Below are positions 54,899 through 64,000 of a stretch of DNA of 64,000 nucleotides, piece after piece. The translations under genes and the position numbers were made by a program. The notes under the pieces were generated by a model. It was not told where the DNA came from, made no database searches, and saw only the letters and a list, made by a program, of their open reading frames with translations. Each line of letters begins with the position of its first letter. Positions within the stretch are counted from its first letter, which is position 1. The stretch lies in assembly GCA_024180945.1 (NCBI GenBank), contig JAKSGN010000006.1, forward strand, positions 1,178,001 to 1,242,000, given 5' to 3'. The DNA comes from Macrophomina tecta (taxonomy: Eukaryota; Ascomycota; Dothideomycetes; Botryosphaeriales; Botryosphaeriaceae).

Positions 54899-57010
54899 GT
54901 TTATTCGGGCGGCTGCAGGCTCCTCGGAGCCTGGCAGAGCTCTCTTGTGACGTGGACTGCCAGCGAATAGGTCTGCTCAAGCCAGCGCAGAGCTTGGGCA
55001 AGCCGGCCGAGTATGCGGCCTGGTTGATGTGCGTCAAGGGCAGCCGGGGCCTGTGCGACTCGAGCCTGGACCGGGCGCTGGGGGAGCGGCGCGCGGTGGA
55101 TGCCAGGAAGCTTCTGATGCAAGCGCTAATGTAGGATGGTATCGACGTGCAGGCGGAGCAGGGGACGACTTGGGCAGATCCGTCGAGAGAAGTGGCGCGT
55201 AGCTTGCGCAATTGGCGAGCGCGGCAGGCGTACGACTCGGGAGCTGCAGGCGCGCGAGGTGCTACCGTCAGCCGCGAGGGTGCGGCCGGGACGACGAGGC
55301 GTTGTGCGTTGGACGAGGCGGCGGGCTGCTGCGAGCTGCTGCGGCTGGGGCTAGCGGCGAGGTACGGCAGGCGCGCTGGAGGTGGTTGGTGGTGCGGGTG
55401 CCGTGGGTGCCAGCTGTGCAGTGCAGGGCGTGGGGTTGGGCGAAGGTGCTGAGCGGGCGAAGGCGTGGCCGGCGTTCGTGGGAAGAGAAATGGCAGGCAG
55501 GTACTCTCCCGCGACAGGCTGCTGCGGGCAGGACATGGCGGCGGTCGACGCGGCACACGCACCTCCGCCCGCGCCGGTCAGTCAGCCGCCGCGCAGCAGC
55601 AGCAAAACACACAACAACACTCCCGGTGACGACACTGCGCGCGCGCGAGGCTGAGCGCTGAGTCGTGGCCCAAGCTGCGCCAGCCCGCCCAATCGACGCC
55701 CGGTCTCAGCGCTCCGGCTCGTGCTGCGCTGCGCTTCGTGCATCCTCCTCCACCGCGGGGTCCTTGATCCCAAGCACCGCGCCGCGCCTACAATTGGTCA
55801 ATTCGCGGCCAAACTTCGACCACCGCGCCCGCGTCGAGCCGACGCGAGCGCGTGGGCAGCGGCGCGGAACTGCCGCGCAGCTCCCGTCGCCCTCCCGCCT
55901 CCAGCGCCGCCGTGCTCCCTCCTCCGCGCGCGAGGCCGCCGCCTCCAATCAGCGCCCCTTCGCACGCCCGTCGGCACAGCAGAGTCCTGTGCATATTGAG
56001 CGCCGCCACGGAGCGACGCCTGCAGCACACCACTCTCCAGCGCCGCGGAATGATGTGCTGTCCTCCGACTGCTGTCAGATTGTCTTCGATCCCAGACTTG
56101 CATGCGACCCTCTGACAGACAGCCCCCCTGGCGCCCGGCTTGTTTGCTCGACGTGGATCGCAGGAACCCCCATTGCACCGCGCCCGACGCCGCCGTGGCT
56201 GCGACTGCCCGCCTTGCTCTGCACCGGGCGCGACCTGCCATCCCATGACGTCGGACCGCCCACTCACCACAAGCCATGCCATTGGAGTTCCTGACACCGG
56301 GCTCGATCTCTGGGTACCCTATGAGCTGCTGGCCCACACTCGCGGAACTGTCTCTGAACGTTACCTGCTAAGCGTCGATCCAGCTTTGGCTGCAGCTCCG
56401 CCCTCCGCGCCAACACATCCTGCAGCTGTCGTAGGCGCGCATCAAGCCACGAATGCTCAGCCTTGTACCGACAGCCCTAGGATTTTCCCGACCCTTGCTC
56501 GCCGTGGAACCGACGTCAAGAGTGACCGTTGATCGGCTGGACATCGTCGCGCTCGCGTGCTGAGATCGGAGAAGGGGCACAGCCTTTTGGAGATTGCTGA
56601 CTTCATTGCACAGGCTGCGTGTCCGACTCATGTGTGTGCTATGTACAGCTCATCTTCCGCATACAAGCTTTTGTGCCTCGATTCAGCACACCACCATCAG
56701 ATGCCGGCAAGATGGCCAGCAGACACCTCATCATGCTACCCCCTAACGGTAAACACCGATAGACCGGCCTTGAGCTGGCAACGGAACTGTCGTTTGCATG
56801 GCCCGACCTGAGACTGTATTCCCTGGTAGCAAATGCTTTTTTTTTACCGTGAAAATTTTTTTATAGCGCTGGTAAAGTTGTTGGCTTCCACGGTCCGCAG
56901 GATCCGGAGGTCAAAGCCTGCCAAGCTGCAATCTCGTGCCGAAGGGCCGCTGCAGCAGCTAGGGCGAAGCCGTTGGAGGATACGTATTCGATATCGTCAT
57001 CCGTCCATTA
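54899..57010. other. 2.1-kb GC-rich region upstream of HAP3
   Basis: No supported gene. The sequence from about 54900 to 56300 is very GC-rich, producing overlapping Arg/Ala/Pro-rich frames on both strands without domains. It is probably the HAP3 promoter and a long leader. The right end is the 3' flank of prefoldin 2. Confidence 0.55.
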
Positions 57011-57661
57011 CTACTGCTGCACAACCTGAATGTTGTTCTTTTTCTGTACAGGAAGGGTGCGTTAGCATGCCGTCTGGTTGCCCATCCACCTCTACTGGCC
57101 AGGTGACGTACCTTCCACTTGTCCATCTCCTCCTGCTTTGTCTTGTATTGCTTCAACAAATCATCCAGAACTTTCTTCAGACCCTCCGAATTTGTCTTGA
57201 GCGCCGGTATGACATCCTTCACCGTCCTTTCTACCAAGACTCCGTTGATCATGCGGAAACACTTCCGGTCCTCAGGCAGGGGCTCCAACGTCTCAAGGAC
57301 CAACCTAGTGATTGTGAAGTCAGTGCCACCGTCCATTCCGTCTGGTCTTGTTCAGGGAGGCGGGAAGCGGTGAGGAGGAGGTGAGGAAGGAGCGGGTTGA
57401 GACGTGAGCGCGGGTAAAGGAGCGGTGAGATGGTGTGAGGGCGACGACTGCGTGCGTAATAGAGGCTTAGTCTCGTACTTGTGCTCTTCAGTCTCTTGTT
57501 CGACATCGCCGATCTTCTGCGCCAGTTGCTGGAGGATGTTCTTGTAGTTGGAGTATTGGATTTGCAGCTCTAGGATTTGGTTAGCGCCGGCCCTGGCAAG
57601 GAAGGGCGCGTAGACGGTGTGCCATGCCTTGCTGCTTCTTTTGCGATAGCGCCTGCGCCAT
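57011..57661 (-). CDS. GIM4: Prefoldin subunit 2
   Basis: Four exons, 57661-57628, 57569-57479, 57304-57112 and 57043-57011; 116 residues. A beta-type subunit of the cytosolic prefoldin hexamer, which passes nascent actin and tubulin to the chaperonin CCT. The protein is two coiled-coil helices joined by a beta hairpin: ELQIQYSNYKNILQQLAQKI and GDVEQETEEHKLVLETL, then LPEDRKCFRMINGVLVERTV (hairpin), and DVIPALKTNSEGLKKVLDDL with KQYKTKQEEMDKWK. The first intron (57570-57627) has a GC donor (CAAG followed by GCATGG) with normal GCTAAC branch and CCTAG acceptor; the reading across it is unmistakable. Intron 2 is 174 bp, intron 3 is 68 bp. Head-to-head with CMC2. Confidence 0.95.
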
Positions 57662-57928
57662 TGTTATGGAGCGTTTACTGGGAGTGATGTGCAACGGTGC
57701 TGTTGTTCGCGGTGGTGGAGGGCGGAGTGCGGGACCCAAGGCGGGATGAAGCTCGCACAGACGCTCATTCTGCCTCTCACTCCGCCGCCGCCGAATCGTG
57801 GCACCTCCAATCACCGCATTCTCTGCCTTCCGCCCACCGCAAGCAGTGTGCGCCGCCTGCATCCTGCTCTGATCTACCAGGAATCAACGTGCAGATTGTA
57901 TCAGCTCACTGAACCGCGCACCGGCAGC
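57662..57928. promoter_or_regulatory. Shared divergent promoter, prefoldin 2 / CMC2
   Basis: 267 bp separate the two start codons. GC-rich, with no clear TATA box. Confidence 0.6.
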
Positions 57929-58233
57929 ATGCATCCCCATTTGCACACGAAGGATAACAAAGGTGCGCCTCATCCCTTCCCGACGTTCTCCGTTTCGACC
58001 GACTGACGCTTCGCTGACCCACAGCCTGCGAGGAGGTCATGAATGCCCTTGAGGAGTGTCATGCGCGCGGTTTCCTTTACAAGGCTGTCGGCATGTGCAA
58101 CAAGCCTAAGCATGCCGTCAACATGTGTCTACGCGCCCAGCGACTCGAGCGAACAAAGGCGAACCGTGAGCAGGCAAAGGTCAAGCGCGAGAAGATAGAG
58201 AAGGTCTGGGCCGAGATCGATGCCAATTCATAA
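57929..58233 (+). CDS. CMC2: COX assembly mitochondrial protein CMC2
   Basis: Two exons, 57929-57962 and 58025-58233, with a 62-bp GTGCGC-ACAG intron; 80 residues. An intermembrane-space protein needed for cytochrome c oxidase biogenesis. The start MHPHLHTKDNK is strongly conserved in the family. A twin CX9C fold follows: C-EEVMNALEE-C and C-NKPKHAVNM-C, with GFLYKAVG between them, imported through the MIA40 disulfide relay. The C-terminal helix is Lys/Arg/Glu-rich (RTKANREQAKVKREK region). It is the second twin-CX9C oxidase-assembly gene in this window. Confidence 0.95.
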
Positions 58234-59571
58234 ATGGACTGGGCAGCCAGATGAAGATCACTTGGGATTGTACGATATTAGGATGGGGTATGCATGGCCG
58301 GCGTATGAGTATGGGGCTGTCTGGGGGAAAAATCACCATGGCGGAATGGAGTTATAAAGGCAAACTGGTTATGCTGCAGGGAAAGAGCGTGGACTGGGCC
58401 CATGATTTCAGGTTATGTCTGGTCTCTTCCCAGGGAAGTATCGGAATATTCTAGGGTACTCCGCTCGATTCACTTCAGTGGTGTCACTGTTACTGTGAGC
58501 AGCATTTGCGGATATCCGCGATGTTGTATAATGGGCTTTTAGTTCTTGACTTCGGTCTCTGTATGACTTACATGCCTTCCAACACCAACCCTAACAGGAA
58601 TGCACATAAGGTCTACTCGGCCTTTGATCTCGCGAAGTTGGGTTCCTTTCTTCCACGGCACGGGCGAATATACATACGAACATAAACGCGGTACCAAGCT
58701 TCATTTCAATAACCCAAGATATCGGCCTCAGCCACGGAAACTAGATAACTCCTACGGTCCTCTTTTGAGGGGCACTGTCAATCTTCTATCATGAGACGAT
58801 TGTTCAACAAATCTATGACGGAAGAATCTGCTTATTGCCAATAGACATGTCGGGCTCAACTGCACCGCACGCCGCCTGAGTCCAATTTGCCTTGGACGAG
58901 TCTGTGCTCATGCCTTTGCTCCGGGCACCCCAACTTCGACATGAAGTGCTCAGATACTAGGGCCATATGTGTTCGGCGCTCCGCTCAGATAGGGAGTTGG
59001 ATTAGGCAAGCCACGTCCGGCCGATAAACACATCGTTAACATCATCTGATCGAGCAGACCGACTCAGACCTTCGGCGGCACACAGCGCGTTGTTTGTTCA
59101 GGCTCGAGCGACGATCCTTGCGATCCACCCGCTGTTCGACTGCCAAGTCGCCGAAACAGGAAGGTGATACACAGGCCCCTAAGTTTCAAACCCGAGGCCA
59201 AGAGATGTAGAAAACCACATTCCGTATCAAGTCTAAAGGAGACCCGCAGGCGGGTACCAGGCACGGGCCATTTCACCGCATGAGAAAGCTGCTTTGCCCG
59301 CATATTGGCGGGCCCTACTATTGCCCACTGCCGCCAAGCCGGTGATACGAATAGTGGCCGTGGAAGCATTTAATATGGTGCTTGTCGCCTCGATTGAGGA
59401 GGAGCCAAGAGACTTGGTGAACTCACAAGATTCGGAAGGCAGCGAGTTCAGCACAGGAAGGGCCATATAAAACCCGGAACAGTTTACGGCCTTGAATCTC
59501 ACAACCCATATTCTCTTTCAGACTTCTTGGGCACGTCTTTATCTGATTTTCTGCTCTTTCGCTTTATCGCT
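58234..59571. other. Intergenic, upstream of the M28 aminopeptidase
   Basis: About 1.3 kb with no supported gene. The right end contains a TATA box (59466-59472) for the aminopeptidase. Confidence 0.65.
59466..59472 (+). promoter_or_regulatory. TATA box of the M28 aminopeptidase gene
   Basis: TATAAAA, 100 bp upstream of the ATG at 59572, a normal fungal core-promoter spacing. Confidence 0.55.
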
Positions 59572-60884
59572 ATGAAGATCTCTACTCTGCTTGCAATTGC
59601 TGCGGCGGCAGCGGTTTCTGCTGCTCCTCTTGCACCACGTGCTGATGAGGTTGCTGAGCCTGACAAGTATCTCATTAAGCTGAGTGAGACGGAGGAAAAG
59701 TGGGTTACAGACGAAGAGAGATGGGAGCTGCGCAGGGTACGTATTTTATTTAAAAAGCTCTGTAAAGGCTCGAAATGTGGAATACCATTCGAGTCACTGC
59801 CACATTTCATGTCTTGACTGCCGCCATTATGCAAACCGCAGAACTAACTATTATACAGCAAGGCGTCCATTTCTTTGATAAGACTTTCTCATCAACCACA
59901 AGTGCCGAGAACAAGGTCAAGCGCCAGGCTGTTAGCTATCCGACCACTGCCAAGTTCACCTCCGCCGTAAACGGCCTGATCAGCAGCCTCTCGACCTCGA
60001 ACATGAGGACGAACCTTCAAGGCCTTACCGCGTTCACGAACAGATATTACCGTTCCTCGACTGGTACCCAATCCGCGACTTGGCTCCGGGACCTTGTCCA
60101 GGACACCATCGATGCTGCTGGTGGCGGTGCCACCGTTGAGTTCTTCACCCATTCGCGGTGGAATCAAAACAGTATCATCGCAAAGGTTCCTGGCAAAAGC
60201 GCCAGGACCATCGTTGTTGGCGGCCACTTCGACAGCGTGAACATGAACAATCCTACTAGTGGTACTGCTCCCGGCGCCGACGACGATGGCAGTGGTTCCA
60301 TCACCAACCTGGAAATCCTGAAGGCATATCTTTCCAGCAGCACTGTCAGAAACGGCCAGGCCGAGAATACTGTCGAATTCCATTGGTATGCTGCTGAGGA
60401 GGCCGGTCTGCTCGGCTCGCAGGCCATCTTCAACTCGTACGCTAGCCAAGGCCGTAACGTCATCGCCATGCTCAACCACGACATGACGGGCTACTCAGCC
60501 GGCATGATAAATGCCGGCCAGAGCAAGTCACTGGCTGTTGTGACGGACTATGTGAATAACGCTCTCAGCAATTTCGTCCGCCTCATGATCAGAACCTACA
60601 CTTCCCTGCCCATAACGACCAGCACCTGTGGCTACGCCTGGTAAGTGAAGCTCTTCCCCCCGGAGGAGCTCTGTAAGACTAATAGATCCCACAGCTCGGA
60701 CCACGCCTCTGCAACTGAAGCCGGCTTCCCCGCGGCGTACGTGTTTGAAAGCCCAGACGCCTACTCTTCGCCATACATCCACTCCGCTCAAGATACCATC
60801 AGCACAGTCGACTTTGGTCATATGCTCAACCATGCCCGTGCAGGGCTGGGTTTTGTTTATGAATTGGCATTTACCCGCTTCTAG
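59572..60884 (+). CDS. Secreted leucine aminopeptidase, peptidase family M28
   Basis: Three exons, 59572-59736, 59859-60640 and 60695-60884, with introns of 122 and 54 bp; 378 residues. An extracellular two-zinc exopeptidase that removes N-terminal hydrophobic residues. Signal peptide about residues 1-17 ([17 protein letters not shown]), then a propeptide to about residue 78, ending near a KR pair (VKRQAVSYP). Metal ligands and catalytic acid appear in order: [10 protein letters not shown] (His, Asp), [10 protein letters not shown] (bridging Asp), [12 protein letters not shown] (Glu-Glu), LNHDMTGY (Asp), and IHSAQDTIS (His). [20 protein letters not shown] segment with a disulfide Cys straddles intron 2. 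Length and order match fungal LAP1-type enzymes. A TATA box precedes it. Confidence 0.95.
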
Positions 60885-62411
60885 AGGCGCAAGGATGGAA
60901 CTAACAGAAAAGGAACGCGGAAGGAATAGAGGAAGAAGAAAATGTTGACTTCAGAGTGCTTTTTAATGACGATGTACATATCTCGAGCGAATAACAGTTC
61001 CAATGATTCTCAGCGTGCCTGCATGAGGATCTGATTGATGGCCTGCACGGGTGACGTCGGCTGCATGGCGCTCAATCTTGAATTATGGGTCCGATGCGGC
61101 TGTCATTTGACCTGACGTTCGTGACTTGAAGAGACGTGCGCCTGCATTCGAATGAAGCATCAACGGGTGCCTAGCCTGCTGGCTGGCGAGATGAGGCTGT
61201 GGAAACCGTGGCCGCGGACGCGAGTGCCTCAGATACAATCACTGCCTTGGGGATGGCTGTGGGGAAGGGCCGCTCAGGCATTGGCGCGGGGGCTGATTGC
61301 CCGTGATCTTCGCGCCACGACACGGACCCGCTGCGCGTTGATTCGCGAGCGCGTTGCCTGGGGACCTGACGACCGTTGCCCTCTACCGCGCGGCGTCGCC
61401 GTGTCACTTTCGTTCCACAACTTCTCCATTGGCCGTGTGCGCGTCCGCCAGATCTTCGCCCTCGACTGCCGCCGAAAACCACTTCTTCCGTCGAGCGCTG
61501 GCCCAATCTGCGACCTACAGCGCTCCGCTCGCATCGCCGCCGTTCCAATTGCCCGCAGCCATCGACGGGCAGCTCCTGTGCATTGCCAGAACGATCCCCC
61601 GACTGTCCACCAACGCCCGATCGCCTGAGTTACTTTTTCGCTGCCTTGTTTCACCCAACCACGCGCGCGCCGCACCGGATCCATACTCGCCGTGTCATTT
61701 CGCCCACCGCACTACAAGCGTAAATTGCCGGGGAGGAAGGTCGCGGGCGACATTGAGGACGGCACACTGGGATTGGTCACGCGCACAGCACCTTGAACGC
61801 ACGTTGAACTGCCTGCTGTACGATTGCTATCGGATTAAGCCGTGCCTCGAGCTTGCGCAGCGCCCTCGCGGTTGTCGCAGGCCGGTTGCAAGCCCTCCCC
61901 GCACCCGCTGCGTTGAGATCGAGTGCTTGGGGACGATTACAGACTCATAAAATCCTCTCCGCCGCGACATCACCACAACGCGCCACCCTCGGAGACGGAG
62001 CTATTTCAGCCGACACACACGCTCTGATCTTCTCGGCCCGCGATTTCCGTGCATTTTCTCCACGATTTGGCTGGACGGAAGCGTACATAAGAAGCAGGCG
62101 ACGGAGAGCCGCACAGCTCAGGCCGACCAGTTAGCGTGGCCGATAACCTTCCGACTCGGTCCTTCGCCTCCTGCTGCCTAACTTCCGTTTGCCGTCACAC
62201 GTCAAGGTACGTCCTTCTTTCTCGCCTGCTGAAAAGGTTCCTCGTCGTGTGTCAATGCTCCCTTGCCGAAAACTTTCCTCAAGCTAGGTCGGCCGTGGAA
62301 AGACCCTTCAGATCTTCCTCATCAACTCCGACTAAACCCACTTATGTTTGACCAACCGCAACCGTGCCGTTCACTCGGCGTGCTAATCCCCTGCATCGAA
62401 TAGAATCCGTC
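60885..62411. other. Intergenic, upstream of the FHA kinase gene
   Basis: About 1.5 kb. GC-rich in the middle and C/T-rich toward 62411, consistent with a promoter and leader. Several Arg/Pro-rich frames have no domain. Confidence 0.6.
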
Positions 62412-64000
62412 ATGGACGACGAACCGACCCAGCCTTCTACGCAACAAGTCATCGACCCGCGTCGCCTTGGGAAGAGCATGTCAGGATTGGATGAAGCCGA
62501 TATCGCCGATATCGTGTGCATCCTCACTCCTACCTCTCCTGCTGCATTCAGAATTGTCACAGATACGGCCAAGCGTGCACCTCAGCATGTTCTCCGAAGC
62601 CAGCCCAAAAATGGTTATCAACCAAACACGCAACCGTTCAGTCTGAGCCTAGAGGAGGCCGAGACTTTTGTCCTCGACCATTCCGGTACCGCCCATGACC
62701 TTGCGTTAAGATTCTCCTCCTCGACCAAGCAGCGGCAGCATGGGTTCTGCTTCGGACGCAATAGTACCATGTGCGACGTGCTCTTTGTGGTCGGTCCGGA
62801 CTCCGCGAAGCGTATCAGTAACTTTCACTTTCGCATTTACGTCAACACGCATGGCGTTCTGATGCTGGAGGACAAGTCTACCAACGGGACAATGGTCGAT
62901 GATGTGCACCTCAAAGCCAAGTCAAAGGATCCGAACCAACCCAAGACCATGATGCTGCACCCGGGCGCCATGATCACTTTGCTCTCTCCAAGAGAAGAAG
63001 AGATTATCAAGTTCATCGTGCGAATCCCCGACCGGACTGGATACGAGAACGAATACAATCAGAATCTCTGCGATTATTTGGAGAGACTCGAAGCCCAGCA
63101 GCACCGCCAAAATGGGTCTGCCGCCACGACGACGCGCCCAGCTGTTAGTTCTGTCTCAACATTTGGAATGCACTGGAACGGTGGGCGCGAGTACAATGTC
63201 GTCAGCCTTCTCGGCAAGGGAGCTTTCGCCACAGTCTACAAGATTGCCACCGTCATGGATGGTAACCTTCTGGCGGCAAAGGAATTGGAGAAGAAGCGCT
63301 TCATGAAGAATGGCAACGTCGACCAGAAGCTTGACAATGAGATGAAAATCATGCAGGACCTCTCTCATCCTCACATCGTCAAGTACATCGGCACCCATGA
63401 TGTTGGAAACCATCTCTATATTATAATGGAATACGTACCGTTTGGAAACCTCTCCGAGTGGCTCACCCGGTACGACACCTTACCTGAACCCGCCGTTATG
63501 AGGATGGCCTGTCAGGTTTTCAGCTCTCTAGCCTACTTGCACAGCAAGAGAATCACACATCGCGATATTAAGCCGGATAATATCCTCATCTCTTCGGAGG
63601 AGCCTTTCAACGTCAAGTTGTCTGACTTCGGCCTGTCCAAGGTTGTCACGAACAACGAGACCTTTCTGAAGACATTCTGTGGCACCTTGCTTTACTGTGC
63701 TCCTGAGGTATTTCCTCATTACGATGGGCAGGGCAACAAGAAGCGTCGGAAACCGGGTCAGTCGAGGAAGAGCTTCCACTCGTACAGCCAGTCGGTTGAT
63801 ATATGGTCATTTGGTGCTGTTCTTTGGTCTGCGCTATGCGGGAGTCCTCCGTTCGAGGGCATCATGGACAATACGGGTCGCGCCATGTTCAACAGGATTA
63901 TGGAAACTCCCTTGGATCCTACGCCTTTGCGCGAAGCCGGTGTCTCCAATCTTGCAATCGACCTGCTGATGACGATGCTGAACACTGACCCGAGTGCAAG
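62412..64000 (+). CDS. FHA-domain serine/threonine protein kinase (RAD53/CHK2-like), 3' end missing
   Basis: Open without introns from the ATG at 62412 to the window edge, 529 codons; the gene continues beyond. N-terminal 80 residues are variable. A forkhead-associated domain covers about 95-200, with phosphothreonine-binding landmarks FGR (114-116), SNFHFRIYV and STNGT (N158, G159). After a linker with a short Gln-rich helix (EAQQHRQ), the kinase domain starts at about 258: GKGAFATVYK (G268), AAKELEKK (K290), HRDIKPDNIL (H383-D385), DFGLSK (D405), GTLLYCAPE, and SVDIWSFGAVLW. All catalytic residues are present. FHA followed by a CHK2-like kinase suggests a DNA-damage or cell-cycle kinase. 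A Lys/Arg-rich insert (GNKKRRKPGQSRKS) sits after the APE motif, before the SVDIWSFG helix. Whether a second FHA follows, as in RAD53, is unknown. Confidence 0.93.
   Translation, partial: MDDEPTQPSTQQVIDPRRLGKSMSGLDEADIADIVCILTPTSPAAFRIVTDTAKRAPQHVLRSQPKNGYQPNTQPFSLSLEEAETFVLDHSGTAHDLALRFSSSTKQRQHGFCFGRNSTMCDVLFVVGPDSAKRISNFHFRIYVNTHGVLMLEDKSTNGTMVDDVHLKAKSKDPNQPKTMMLHPGAMITLLSPREEEIIKFIVRIPDRTGYENEYNQNLCDYLERLEAQQHRQNGSAATTTRPAVSSVSTFGMHWNGGREYNVVSLLGKGAFATVYKIATVMDGNLLAAKELEKKRFMKNGNVDQKLDNEMKIMQDLSHPHIVKYIGTHDVGNHLYIIMEYVPFGNLSEWLTRYDTLPEPAVMRMACQVFSSLAYLHSKRITHRDIKPDNILISSEEPFNVKLSDFGLSKVVTNNETFLKTFCGTLLYCAPEVFPHYDGQGNKKRRKPGQSRKSFHSYSQSVDIWSFGAVLWSALCGSPPFEGIMDNTGRAMFNRIMETPLDPTPLREAGVSNLAIDLLMTMLNTDPSA

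Noticed and set aside
54843..56337. Many 100-240-codon frames upstream of HAP3
   Set aside because: All are Arg/Ala/Pro-rich, overlap each other on both strands and lack domains; products of high GC.

Overview
This window is nuclear DNA of a filamentous ascomycete (Pezizomycotina). The evidence is genes with short GT-AG introns (about 46-254 bp, mostly under 110), a Zn2Cys6 regulator with a fungal-specific domain, secreted pectate lyase and M28 peptidase, a GPI-anchored Ser/Thr-rich protein, a HAP3/NF-YB subunit and an eight-cysteine-class set of small mitochondrial proteins (COX17, CMC2). A Dothideomycete is possible but I cannot settle the class. I see no rRNA, tRNA, CRISPR array, intact transposon, phage or bacterial-type defence system.

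Layout. 1-6 kb: a GPI-anchored wall protein and a PHS-family phosphate-type transporter, both on the minus strand. 6-9.3 kb: no gene seen. 9.3-11.9 kb: intronless SNM1/PSO2 crosslink-repair nuclease. 12-15 kb: coding-like islands broken by stops and frame changes, read as decayed genes. 16-18.5 kb: Zn2Cys6 regulator. 18.5-24.9 kb: gene-poor stretch with a CT microsatellite, homopolymer runs and faint coding-like islands. 25-31.3 kb: sugar transporter, pectate lyase, threonine aldolase, all on plus. 33.7-35.2 kb: an unrecognised single-span membrane protein. 35-38 kb: gene-poor.

38.3-51 kb is a compact housekeeping block: RanGAP (nuclear transport) head-to-head with COX17 (copper delivery to cytochrome oxidase), ALG6 (N-glycan glucosylation in the ER), a nucleolin-like NSR1/GAR2 protein (ribosome biogenesis), a TPA1/OFD1 prolyl-hydroxylase-like protein (translation termination/oxygen sensing), and a mitochondrial thiamine pyrophosphate carrier head-to-head with a carnitine-pathway dioxygenase. 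53.8-64 kb: HAP3, prefoldin subunit 2 head-to-head with CMC2, a secreted M28 aminopeptidase, and a FHA-domain protein kinase that runs off the right edge.

Gene models were built by hand: exon ends were accepted when splice signals were present, the frame closed and the summed coding length was divisible by three. The most interesting leads are a dense GTGGGCTT motif array upstream of the nucleolin-like gene, an in-frame alternative start inside a HAP3 intron, a tail-anchored-like protein with an Atg8-interaction-like motif, a GC-AG intron in prefoldin 2, and the decayed genes at 12-15 kb. Nothing here amounts to a clearly new multi-gene system.
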